This document shows positions 1 to 5,982 of a DNA stretch of 7,459 nucleotides, piece by piece. The stretch is from Nitriliruptoraceae bacterium (GTDB lineage: Bacteria > Actinomycetota > Nitriliruptoria > Nitriliruptorales > Nitriliruptoraceae), in assembly GCA_007134165.1 (NCBI GenBank), contig SLLJ01000503.1, positions 1 to 7,459 of the forward strand. The letters are read 5' to 3'. Both the position numbers and the translations under genes were made by a program. The first letter of the stretch is position 1, and each line of letters begins with the position of its first letter. A model generated the notes under the pieces. That model saw only the letters and a program-made list of their open reading frames with translations. It made no database searches and was not told the origin of the DNA.

Positions 1-126
1 CGCATCCCCAGACGTCTCCCAGACGGGCCCCCAGACGGCGCACCATCGTCGCTCAGCGCGCCATAGCAAGCGACCTTCGCACGGCGGCGATGCCGCAGCA
101 GCGCTTCGCGGCGCTCAACGCGTCGC
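1..126. other. left-edge region with no confident gene
   Basis: This is the segment downstream of the oxidoreductase stop, up to the window edge. Two small inverted repeats are visible: 5-bp arms at 84-88/92-96 with a 3-base loop, and 5-bp arms at 100-104/111-115 with a 6-base loop, the second about 12 bases past the oxidoreductase stop. Neither is followed by a T-run on either strand, so neither can be called a terminator. On the minus strand an ATG at 46 opens a frame that stays open to the edge (it starts M-V-R-R-L-G-A-R-L-G). It could be the start of a next gene, but it has no clear ribosome binding site and only 15 codons are visible, so it is not called as a gene. Confidence 0.4.
7..37. 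repeat. three direct copies of CCCAGACG
   Basis: The octamer CCCAGACG occurs at 7-14, 18-25 and 30-37, spaced 11 and 12 bases apart; the first copy is part of the palindrome AGACGTCT (10-17). The changing spacing breaks the 3-base periodicity of a coding repeat. The array may continue to the left of the window. Its function is unknown, and chance similarity in a GC-rich region is possible. Confidence 0.4.
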
Positions 127-1755
127 TCAGCCCTGCCCGAGCACCGCCATCGCCGCGTTGCGCCCGTTGACGGCCATGACGCTGCCGCCCGGGTGGGTAC
201 CGGCCCCGCACAGGTAGACGCCGGGCATCGGGGTCTGGGCGGCCAGACGTCGGTCCCACATCTGCTCGGGCAGACACTCCCCCTGGAAGATGTGCCCGCC
301 GGTCAGGCCCACCTCACGCTCGATGTCCGGGGGCCCGAGTACCTCCATGCCCTCGATGCTGGCCTCGAAGTCCCGGCAGAACCGCGCGATGGAGGCCACC
401 GCGAGCTGGCCGACTTCGTCACGGCGCGCGTCCCAGCCACCCTCGAGGTGGTAGGGCACGTACTGGGCGAACACGCTGAGCAGATGCCGGCCGGGCGGGG
501 CGATCGACGGGTCGTAGGCGGTCTGCAGGTAGTCCTCGGTCCACAGCCACTCGGGCAGCCGCCCTCCGCGGGCCGCCGCGAACCCCGCCTGCCACTGCGC
601 GTCGGTCAGCGGGGTGTTGATCTGCGCCCGGTGGTGCGCACGCGGGCCGGCGCCCTGCACGTCGCGCTCGTCCGACGGCCGGGCCAGGAAGTCGGGCGGC
701 CGGGTCAGCAGCCGCGTGACCTTGACGGTGCAGCCCTCGATGGGCACCGCCTCCACCTGCGCGCGCCAACCGTCGTCGGCGGCGTCACCCAGCAGCCGCA
801 GCGCGACCTGCGGGTCGGCGTTGACCACCACCACCGGCGCGTGCACGGCGGTGCCGTCGTCGAGCACGACCCCCTCCTCGGGCACGATCTGCGCCACGGG
901 CACGCCCGCGGCCACCACCGCGCCGGCCTCGACGGCCGCGTCGTGCAGCAGGAAGGACACCCGGCCCATCCCGCCCTCGATGAACCCCCACACCCCCGGA
1001 CGCGACGGGTCGATGCGCCCTCCGGAGTGGTGCAGGTGGATCGAGGCCGTGCCCGGGTCGAACGGGCTGGCGTTGGTGCCGATGACGCCCTGGCCCATCA
1101 GCGCCGAGCGCAGTCGGTCATCGTCGAGGTAGCGGCCGAGCAGTTCGGCTTGCGACCACTCGAACAGCAGCCCGAGCGCCTCCGGGTCGTGGCCGACCCG
1201 CTCGGCGAGCTCGTCGCGCGAGGGTGACGGGCCGAGCCACACGTCGCGCTCGTCGGGCGGGCGCAGCTGGTCGATGACCCGGCGCATCAGCGCGTTCATC
1301 TCCCGGTAGCCGTCCACGTCGCCCGGTGCCAGGGCGGCGACCTCGGCCGCGCAGCGCTGCTCGTCCTCCCACAGCTGGATCGAGGAGCCGTCTTCGAACG
1401 GCACGAACAGCCCGCCGTCCGCCGGGATCCAGCGCAGCCCCCGGCCCCACAGGTCGAGCTCGTCGATCACCAGCGGGTGCAGCAGCCCCGCGAGGTAGGC
1501 ACACGGCGAGACCCGCGTGCCCGGCCAGGTCTCCTCGAGCGTGCAGGCCCCGCCGATGCGCTCCCGGGCCTCGAGCACCAGCACCCGGCGACCGGCCCGA
1601 GCCAGGTAGGCCGCGGCGGTCAGACCGTTGTGCCCGGCCCCGACCACGATCACGTCCCAGCGACGCGCCGCGAGCTCGGCGATCGGAGCCGGCCGGCCGA
1701 CCCGACCGAGCACGGCATCCGCGCTCGGCGCGGGCCGTGCCGTCTGCGCGCTCAC
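127..1755 (-). CDS. FAD-dependent phytoene-dehydrogenase-like oxidoreductase
   Basis: The predicted 542-residue flavoprotein belongs to the phytoene desaturase / amine oxidase-like superfamily (COG1233; related to PYROXD2-type proteins). The N-terminal Rossmann dinucleotide-binding motif DVIVVGAGHNGL has its glycines at residues 39, 41 and 44. It is followed by the acidic ribose-binding residue Glu62 and the ERIGGAC segment at about 65-71. The C-terminal FAD motif CGAGTHPGGSV lies at about 516-526, so the protein is complete at both ends. There is no signal peptide or membrane segment. The GTG start overlaps the leuD stop (GTGA, 1755-1752), indicating translational coupling and membership of the leu operon; no strong ribosome binding site is present. 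The natural substrate cannot be deduced: members act on carotenoids or unknown hydrophobic compounds, and no carotenoid gene is nearby. The family call is firm; substrate and role are open. Confidence 0.9.
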   Translation of the reverse strand: MSAQTARPAPSADAVLGRVGRPAPIAELAARRWDVIVVGAGHNGLTAAAYLARAGRRVLVLEARERIGGACTLEETWPGTRVSPCAYLAGLLHPLVIDELDLWGRGLRWIPADGGLFVPFEDGSSIQLWEDEQRCAAEVAALAPGDVDGYREMNALMRRVIDQLRPPDERDVWLGPSPSRDELAERVGHDPEALGLLFEWSQAELLGRYLDDDRLRSALMGQGVIGTNASPFDPGTASIHLHHSGGRIDPSRPGVWGFIEGGMGRVSFLLHDAAVEAGAVVAAGVPVAQIVPEEGVVLDDGTAVHAPVVVVNADPQVALRLLGDAADDGWRAQVEAVPIEGCTVKVTRLLTRPPDFLARPSDERDVQGAGPRAHHRAQINTPLTDAQWQAGFAAARGGRLPEWLWTEDYLQTAYDPSIAPPGRHLLSVFAQYVPYHLEGGWDARRDEVGQLAVASIARFCRDFEASIEGMEVLGPPDIEREVGLTGGHIFQGECLPEQMWDRRLAAQTPMPGVYLCGAGTHPGGSVMAVNGRNAAMAVLGQG

Positions 1756-2381
1756 GGGGTGGGGACCACCGGGCGCCAGGCCGGGCGGCGGGCCTCGTAG
1801 GCATCGATGTCGGCCGCGTGCTCGAGGGTCAGCCCGATGTCGTCGAGGCCGTTGAGCAGGCAGTGGCGGGTGTGCTGGTCGATGTCGAAGCCCACCTCGA
1901 CACCCGGCAGCTCCCCGACCGCGGGGGCGGTCACGGTCTGGGCGTCGAGGTCGACGCTGACCGGCACGGCCGGGTCGGCCGCGACCAGGGCGAACAGCTG
2001 CGCGACGACCGCCTCGTCGAGCTCGACGCAGACCACCCCGATCTTGCCGCAGTTGGTCCGGAAGATGTCGGCGAAGGACGGGGCGATGATCGCCCGGAAC
2101 CCGGCGTCCTCCAGCGCCCACGGCGCATGCTCCCGTGAGGAGCCGCAGCCGAAGTTGCGCCCGGCGAGCAGCACGTTCGCGCCGGCATGCTCGGGCTTGT
2201 TCATCGCGAAGTCGGGGTTGGGGCCACCGTCGTCGAGGTAGCGCCACTCCGCGAAGGCGAACGGCCCGAAGCCGGTGCGCTCGACCCGCTTGAGGTACTG
2301 CTTGGGGATGATCTGGTCGGTGTCGACGTCGTTGGCGTCGATCGGGCAGGCACGGCCGGTGACGGTCTGCACGGGTTGCAT
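1752..2381 (-). CDS. leuD: 3-isopropylmalate dehydratase small subunit (LeuD)
   Basis: This 209-residue protein is the swivel-domain subunit of isopropylmalate isomerase, which converts 2-isopropylmalate to 3-isopropylmalate in the cytosol as a heterodimer with LeuC. Typical landmarks are DANDVDTDQIIPKQYL (15-30), GRNFGCGSSREHAPWAL (74-90), where the GSSREH loop contacts the substrate carboxylates, and TNCGKIG (109-115). The length is normal for bacterial LeuD. The ATG at 2381 is chosen because AGGAG lies 6 bases upstream (2392-2388) and family similarity begins there; the open frame upstream is only the out-of-frame shadow of leuC. It lies 32 bases after leuC and overlaps the next gene by 4 bases, so it should be co-transcribed with both. 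Confidence 0.97.
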   Translation of the reverse strand: MQPVQTVTGRACPIDANDVDTDQIIPKQYLKRVERTGFGPFAFAEWRYLDDGGPNPDFAMNKPEHAGANVLLAGRNFGCGSSREHAPWALEDAGFRAIIAPSFADIFRTNCGKIGVVCVELDEAVVAQLFALVAADPAVPVSVDLDAQTVTAPAVGELPGVEVGFDIDQHTRHCLLNGLDDIGLTLEHAADIDAYEARRPAWRPVVPTP

Positions 2382-2387
2382 GGTGGG

Positions 2388-2392
2388 CTCCT
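2388..2392 (-). promoter_or_regulatory. ribosome binding site of leuD
   Basis: The minus-strand sequence AGGAG sits 6 bases before the leuD ATG, inside the 32-base leuC-leuD gap. It fixes the leuD start against the much longer open frame that extends upstream. Confidence 0.75.
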
Positions 2393-2413
2393 GTGGGGGG
2401 CCGGGCGGCCGGG

Positions 2414-3838
2414 TCAGTCGGTGAGCAGCTCGCGGACGTCGACGATGCGCCCGGACACCGCGGCCGCCGCCGCCATCGCCGGGGAGGCCAGGTGGGTGCG
2501 TCCCTTGAAGCCCTGCCGGCCCTCGAAGTTGCGGTTGGAGGTCGACACCGCACGCTCCCCGGGGGCGAGCTGGTCGGGGTTCATCCCCAGGCACATCGAG
2601 CAGCCCGGGTCCCGCCAGTCCATCCCGGCCTCGATCAGAACCTCGGCGATGCCCTCCTCCTCGGCGGCGGCCTTGACGAGCCCGGAGCCGGGAACGACCA
2701 TCACCTCGACGTTGTCGGCGACCTTGCGGCCCTTGACGATCTCGGCGACCGCGCGCAGGTCCTCGATGCGCCCGTTGGTGCACGAGCCGATGAACACCTT
2801 GTCCACGGCGAGGTCGCCCAGCGCCTCGCCGCCGTCGATGCCCATGTAGTCGAACGCCCGCTGCCACTGCCGCGCGGTGGCCTCGTCGGGGGCGTCGGCC
2901 AGCGTCGGGATGCGCTGATCGATCCGGATCGACTGCGCGGGGGTCGTGCCCCAGGTCACGGTCGGCGCGACCTCGGCGGCGTCGATGGTCACCGTGCGGT
3001 CGAAGGTCGCGCCCTCGTCGGTGCGCAGCGCGCGCCAGGCCTCGACCGCGGCGTCCCAGTCGTCGCCCTTGGGCGCGTAGGGACGATTCTTCAGGTAGGC
3101 GATGGTGGTCTCGTCCGGCGCGATCAGCCCGGCCCGGGCCCCACCCTCGATGGACATGTTGCAGACCGTCATCCGGCCCTCCATCGACAGTTCGCGGATC
3201 GCCTCACCTCGGTACTCGATGACGTGGCCGGTGCCGCCGTCGACCCCGATCACCGACAGGATGTGCAGGATGAGGTCCTTGGCGACCGTGCCGGGGGGCA
3301 GCGGCCCATCGACCTCGACGGCGAGGCTGCGGGGCGTGCGCTGCGGCAGGGTCTGGGTGGCGAGCACGTGCTCGACCTCGGAGGTGCCGATCCCGAAGGC
3401 CAGCGCCCCGAACGCGCCGTGGGTGGCGGTGTGCGAGTCGCCGCACACGATCACCGCGCCAGGTTGGGTGAGTCCGAGCTCGGGGCCAATGATGTGCACG
3501 ATGCCCTGGTTGCGGCTGCCCATCTCGAACAGCCGGATGCCGTACTGGGCGCAGTTGGCCCGCAGCGCCTCCATCTGCGCGGCCGACAACTCGTCGGTCA
3601 GGGGCAGCTCGCCCCGCACCTGGCGGGGATCGGTAGGCACGTTGTGGTCCATGGTCGCCAGGGTCAGCTCCGGGCGTCGGACCGTGCGACCGGCCTGGCG
3701 GATGCCGTCGAAGGCCTGCGGGGAAGTCACCTCGTGCACCAGGTGCAGGTCGACATAGAGCAGGTCGGGCACGTCGCCCTGGCTGGCCCGCACGACGTGC
3801 TGCTCCCAGATCTTGTCGACGATGGTCTTCGCGGTCAT
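2414..3838 (-). CDS. leuC: 3-isopropylmalate dehydratase large subunit (LeuC)
   Basis: This 474-residue protein is the aconitase-fold large subunit of isopropylmalate isomerase, the second step of leucine synthesis, and carries a [4Fe-4S] cluster. The three expected cluster ligands are present: Cys353 in GSCTNGRIEDLR and Cys413 and Cys416 in PGCSMCLGMNPD. Other family landmarks are TMDHNVPT (62-69), VCGDSHTATHGAFGALAFGIGTSE split across 131-154, and the C-terminal SNRNFEGRQG (434-443). The length matches the bacterial family (about 465-475). The ATG at 3838 is preferred over an in-frame start 40 codons upstream because family similarity begins at MTAKTIVDKIW and GAGGTGG lies 5 bases before this ATG. 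It follows leuA after a 162-base spacer that contains a strong hairpin. Confidence 0.97.
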   Translation of the reverse strand: MTAKTIVDKIWEQHVVRASQGDVPDLLYVDLHLVHEVTSPQAFDGIRQAGRTVRRPELTLATMDHNVPTDPRQVRGELPLTDELSAAQMEALRANCAQYGIRLFEMGSRNQGIVHIIGPELGLTQPGAVIVCGDSHTATHGAFGALAFGIGTSEVEHVLATQTLPQRTPRSLAVEVDGPLPPGTVAKDLILHILSVIGVDGGTGHVIEYRGEAIRELSMEGRMTVCNMSIEGGARAGLIAPDETTIAYLKNRPYAPKGDDWDAAVEAWRALRTDEGATFDRTVTIDAAEVAPTVTWGTTPAQSIRIDQRIPTLADAPDEATARQWQRAFDYMGIDGGEALGDLAVDKVFIGSCTNGRIEDLRAVAEIVKGRKVADNVEVMVVPGSGLVKAAAEEEGIAEVLIEAGMDWRDPGCSMCLGMNPDQLAPGERAVSTSNRNFEGRQGFKGRTHLASPAMAAAAAVSGRIVDVRELLTD

Positions 3839-3843
3839 CTCGT

Positions 3844-3850
3844 CCACCTC
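3844..3850 (-). promoter_or_regulatory. ribosome binding site of leuC
   Basis: Minus-strand GAGGTGG ends 5 bases before the leuC ATG at 3838. It supports the 474-residue start over the upstream in-frame start that would add 40 arginine-rich residues unlike LeuC. Confidence 0.7.
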
Positions 3851-3880
3851 TGCCCGCGACGGGGCGGGATCGTCACCGAC

Positions 3881-3922
3881 CCGCGTGGCGGCACGGCGCA
3901 GCCGCGCCGGCCGCCACCGCGG
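3881..3922 (-). promoter_or_regulatory. strong compound hairpin in the leuA-leuC spacer
   Basis: The 42-base inverted repeat has three stacked stems: 3881-3884 with 3919-3922 (4 bp), 3885-3891 with 3911-3917 (7 bp, after a one-base bulge at 3918), and 3894-3899 with 3904-3909 (6 bp) closing a 4-base loop at 3900-3903. A 2x1 internal loop (3892-3893 versus 3910) separates the last two. That gives 17 nearly all G-C pairs. It sits 30 bases upstream of the leuC ribosome binding site and is not followed by a T-run on the minus strand, so it is not a standard intrinsic terminator. Plausible roles are an mRNA processing or stability element, or differential expression of leuA versus leuCD; this is inference. 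Confidence 0.6.
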
Positions 3923-4000
3923 ACGGACTCGTCGGTCATGCGGGTCGGCGCGACGCACGCGGCGCCGGGCCGGTGGTCCGGTGGGGCTGGCTCGGCCGGA

Positions 4001-5692
4001 TCACGGCCGGAACTCGGCGCCACGATGGACCAGCCGACGCGAGCGGTTGAGCGCGTCGATGTACGCGCGAGCACTCGCTTCGACGATGTCGGTGGACACC
4101 CCGCGCCCGGTGAAGCGCTGGCCGTCCTCGACCTCGATGGTGACGGCCACCTCGCCGAGGGCGTCGATGCCCCCGGTGACCGCCTCCACCTGGAACGAGA
4201 CCTGACGGGCCTCGTCCCGGCCGACCGCGCGGCGGATCGCGCCGCAAGCTGCGTCGACCATGCCGTCACCGCTGGCTTGAGCGGTGACCACATCTCCTGG
4301 CTGGTGCCCCTGGTCGGCGGCGACCTCGGCGTCGGCGAGCCGGACCGCGACCGTGGCGTGGGGCTGGGTGTCGGTGCCCGCGCCGACCTCGAGCGACACC
4401 AACTGGTAGTCGTCGGCGGCCTTGACGTGAGTCTCGGCGAGCACGATCGCGGCCACGTCCTCGGAGCTGACCAGCCCCTTGCGGTCGGCCAGGGCCTTGA
4501 AGCGGGTGAAGGCCGCCTGCGCCTCGGGCGCGGCGAGTTCGAATCCGAGGTCCTCGACCGCCTGGAAGAAGGCGTGCCGGCCCGAGTGCTTGCCGAGCAC
4601 GATCTGCGAGCCGTCGGCGCCGACGTCCTCGCTGGCCATGATCTCGTAGGTGAGCCGGTCGGCGAGCACCCCGTGCTGGTGGATGCCCGACTCGTGCGCG
4701 AAGGCGTTGGAGCCGACCACGGCCTTGTTCTTCTGCACGCTGTAACCGGTCAGGCTCGACACCAGCCGCGAGGTGCGCGTCAGCTCCGGGGTGCGCAGGC
4801 CGTGATCCACGCCGAGCAGGTCCGCCCGGGTGCGGATCGCCATCACGACCTCCTCCAGCGAGCAGTTACCGGCCCGCTCGCCGATGCCGTTGACGGCCAC
4901 CTCGATCTGCCGAGCGCCGTTGCGCACCGCCTCGAGGGAGTTGGCCACGGCCAGCCCGAGGTCATTGTGGCAGTGCACGCTGATGACCACGCCCTTGGCA
5001 CGGATGTCGGGGATGCGCCGGTGCAGGTCGGCGATCCAGCCGCCGAAGTCGTGAGGCAGGGCGTAGCCGACGGTGTCGGGGATGTTGACGGTGGTCGCGC
5101 CGGCCTCGACGGCCGCGGCGACGATGTCGACGAGGAACTCGAAGTCGGTGCGAGTGGCGTCCTGCGGGGAGAACTCGACGTCGTCGGTGTAGGTGCGGGC
5201 GAGCGCGACGGCGTCGATGGCCTGCGTGAGGATCTCGTCCTCGGTGGCCTGCAGCATGTACTTGCGGTGGATGTCGGAAGTCGACAGGAAGGTGTGGATC
5301 CGGAAGCGCTCGGCGGGGGCCAACGACTTGGCCGCCGCCTCGATGTCGCCGGGCATGGCGCGGGCGAGCGCGGCGATGACCGGCGGACGGCGGTCATCGG
5401 CCTCGCCCTGCGAGCCACCGGGGCCGGCGGCGCCGCGCGGAGCGTTGCCCACCTGCTCGGCCACGGCCTTGACCGCGTCGAAGTCCCCCGGGGAGGCGGC
5501 GGAGAAGCCGGCCTCGATGACGTCAACCCGCAGCCGGGCCAGCTGCTCGGCGATCTCGACCTTCTCGCGGGCGTCGAGCGAGATGCCCGGCGACTGCTCC
5601 CCGTCGCGCAGGGTGGTGTCGAAGATCGTGACGTCGCGCCCGTCGCGGGCGATCGCGTCCGCGATGTGGTCGGTGTCTACCGGCCGTCCCAT
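4001..5692 (-). CDS. leuA: 2-isopropylmalate synthase (LeuA)
   Basis: This 563-residue enzyme condenses 2-ketoisovalerate with acetyl-CoA, the committed step of leucine synthesis. The TIM barrel carries TIFDTTLRDGEQSPG (22-36; metal ligand Asp25), NIPDTVGY (203-210), SVHCHNDLG (238-246; metal ligands His240 and His242) and GERAGNCSLEE (271-281; Asn276). FAHESGIHQHGVL (331-343) lies in the linker domain, and the leucine-sensing LeuA dimer domain spans about 430-555. These motifs favour LeuA over homocitrate or citramalate synthase. It is longer than typical 510-530 residue relatives because of apparent insertions at about 82-103 and 451-475. The ATG at 5692 is chosen because GGAGGAG lies 9 bases upstream; the in-frame GTG at 5710 would itself contain that site. 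It is the first full gene of the operon and is preceded by a leucine-rich leader peptide, so both transcript-level control and allosteric leucine feedback are likely. Confidence 0.95.
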   Translation of the reverse strand: MGRPVDTDHIADAIARDGRDVTIFDTTLRDGEQSPGISLDAREKVEIAEQLARLRVDVIEAGFSAASPGDFDAVKAVAEQVGNAPRGAAGPGGSQGEADDRRPPVIAALARAMPGDIEAAAKSLAPAERFRIHTFLSTSDIHRKYMLQATEDEILTQAIDAVALARTYTDDVEFSPQDATRTDFEFLVDIVAAAVEAGATTVNIPDTVGYALPHDFGGWIADLHRRIPDIRAKGVVISVHCHNDLGLAVANSLEAVRNGARQIEVAVNGIGERAGNCSLEEVVMAIRTRADLLGVDHGLRTPELTRTSRLVSSLTGYSVQKNKAVVGSNAFAHESGIHQHGVLADRLTYEIMASEDVGADGSQIVLGKHSGRHAFFQAVEDLGFELAAPEAQAAFTRFKALADRKGLVSSEDVAAIVLAETHVKAADDYQLVSLEVGAGTDTQPHATVAVRLADAEVAADQGHQPGDVVTAQASGDGMVDAACGAIRRAVGRDEARQVSFQVEAVTGGIDALGEVAVTIEVEDGQRFTGRGVSTDIVEASARAYIDALNRSRRLVHRGAEFRP

Positions 5693-5701
5693 GGTGCCGT
5701 G

Positions 5702-5708
5702 CTCCTCC
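5702..5708 (-). promoter_or_regulatory. leuA ribosome binding site, complementary to leader Leu codons
   Basis: Minus-strand GGAGGAG lies 9 bases before the leuA ATG. Its downstream part, AGGAGCA (5706-5700), is perfectly complementary to TGCTCCT (5809-5803) in the terminal Leu codons of the leader, with three further possible G-U pairs. The site could therefore be masked by the leader RNA when no ribosome is stalled there. Confidence 0.75.
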
Positions 5709-5725
5709 ACCGCAGCGAAGCGGTG
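5708..5725 (-). promoter_or_regulatory. small hairpin abutting the leuA ribosome binding site
   Basis: CACCGC and GCGGTG arms (6 bp; 5708-5713 and 5720-5725) enclose a 6-base loop. The 3' arm in the RNA ends on the first G of the leuA ribosome binding site, so it could stack on the Leu-codon pairing described for that site. It is a predicted structure only. Confidence 0.4.
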
Positions 5726-5759
5726 TGTCGTCGAACCGTCTGCTCCCCGAGCGAACCCT

Positions 5760-5796
5760 CCGCGTCGCCGTCGAGTGGGGATGGACGGCGCCGCGG
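5760..5796 (-). promoter_or_regulatory. leader hairpin just after the leucine leader peptide
   Basis: The stem pairs 5760-5764 with 5792-5796 (5 bp) and 5766-5772 with 5784-5790 (7 bp), separated by one mismatch (5765/5791), with an 11-base loop at 5773-5783. In the RNA it starts 2 bases after the leader stop codon, so a ribosome at the last Leu codons would cover or disturb its base. No U-tract follows, so it looks like part of a translational or factor-dependent attenuator rather than an intrinsic terminator. Confidence 0.6.
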
Positions 5797-5798
5797 CA

Positions 5799-5906
5799 TC
5801 AAAGGAGCAGCAGCGACGACAGGGCGAGGATCAGGCCCTGGAGCGCACGCAGCCGGAAGCGCCCGGCGTCGGCCGGGTCCATCACGGGGCTGGCGTGGGT
5901 GCGCAT
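5799..5906 (-). CDS. leuL: leucine-rich leader peptide of the leuA operon (attenuation)
   Basis: This 35-codon frame lies between the divergent promoters and leuA. Nine of its last 17 codons are Leu, and it ends in LILALSSLLLL directly before TGA. The last Leu codon is CTT, which is uncommon in GC-rich actinobacteria and would add sensitivity to Leu-tRNA supply. Leader peptides with Leu runs upstream of leuA are a known means of leucine-responsive attenuation in bacteria, including actinobacteria. Immediately downstream are a 12-bp hairpin and two stretches complementary to the Leu codons, one being the leuA ribosome binding site. The peptide itself probably has no function beyond being translated. 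The start is uncertain: the ATG at 5906 has no ribosome binding site and might be used on a leaderless transcript; an in-frame ATG at 5882 would give 27 residues with all Leu codons kept. Confidence 0.8.
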   Translation of the reverse strand: MRTHASPVMDPADAGRFRLRALQGLILALSSLLLL

Positions 5907-5916
5907 AGCCGGCAGT

Positions 5917-5944
5917 GTTGCGCATCACCGGCGCCGAGCGCAAC
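5917..5944. promoter_or_regulatory. inverted repeat GTTGCGC-N14-GCGCAAC in the divergent spacer
   Basis: Perfect 7-base arms at 5917-5923 and 5938-5944 flank 14 bases that contain the palindrome CGGCGCCG (5929-5936). It lies directly upstream of the leuA leader ATG (5906). Read on the minus strand, TTGCGC (5943-5938) could act as a weak -35 and AACACT (5919-5914) as a weak -10, which would start transcription at or near the leader ATG. It may be an operator, a promoter, or both; the promoter match is poor. Confidence 0.4.
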
Positions 5945-5968
5945 CCCGCACCTGCGCGAGTGGGCGTC

Positions 5969-5974
5969 TAGCGT
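5969..5974 (+). promoter_or_regulatory. candidate -10 element (TAGCGT) for the acyltransferase gene
   Basis: TAGCGT fits the actinobacterial TANNNT -10 pattern and ends 8 bases before the ATG at 5983. No ribosome binding site precedes that ATG, so a leaderless or nearly leaderless transcript is plausible. No convincing -35 is seen. Confidence 0.35.
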
Positions 5975-5982
5975 GCACCGGC

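Noticed and set aside
193..1227. A 344-codon plus-strand frame opposite the oxidoreductase
   Set aside because: It lies opposite a well supported gene, has no ribosome binding site that stands out, and its His/Arg/Gly-rich translation is typical of antisense GC-rich DNA.
127..2553. An 808-codon minus-strand frame that would add about 270 residues to the oxidoreductase
   Set aside because: The added part lies out of frame over leuD. Flavoprotein similarity starts just after the GTG at 1755, which overlaps the leuD stop.
3839..4000. Intrinsic terminator after leuA
   Set aside because: The hairpin is strong but has no T-run after it on the minus strand, and leuC follows in the same direction without an evident new promoter.
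5708..5710. GTG at 5710 as the start of leuA
   Set aside because: The codon lies within the ribosome binding site serving the ATG at 5692 and has no convincing site of its own.
2393..5908. A plus-strand frame of 1171 codons antisense to leuA, leuC and leuD
   Set aside because: It is a GC-rich shadow frame. The minus strand encodes clear LeuA, LeuC and LeuD with all catalytic motifs, while the antisense translation is repetitive and shows no recognisable domain.
5725..5982. An 86-codon N-terminal extension of the acyltransferase
   Set aside because: It would overlap the leuA leader region, has no ribosome binding site, and is Arg/Ser-rich unlike GNAT proteins; the ATG at 5983 fits the family.
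5693..5982. T-box or riboswitch control of leuA
   Set aside because: No T-box consensus or known riboswitch core was seen, and the Leu-rich leader peptide explains the region better.
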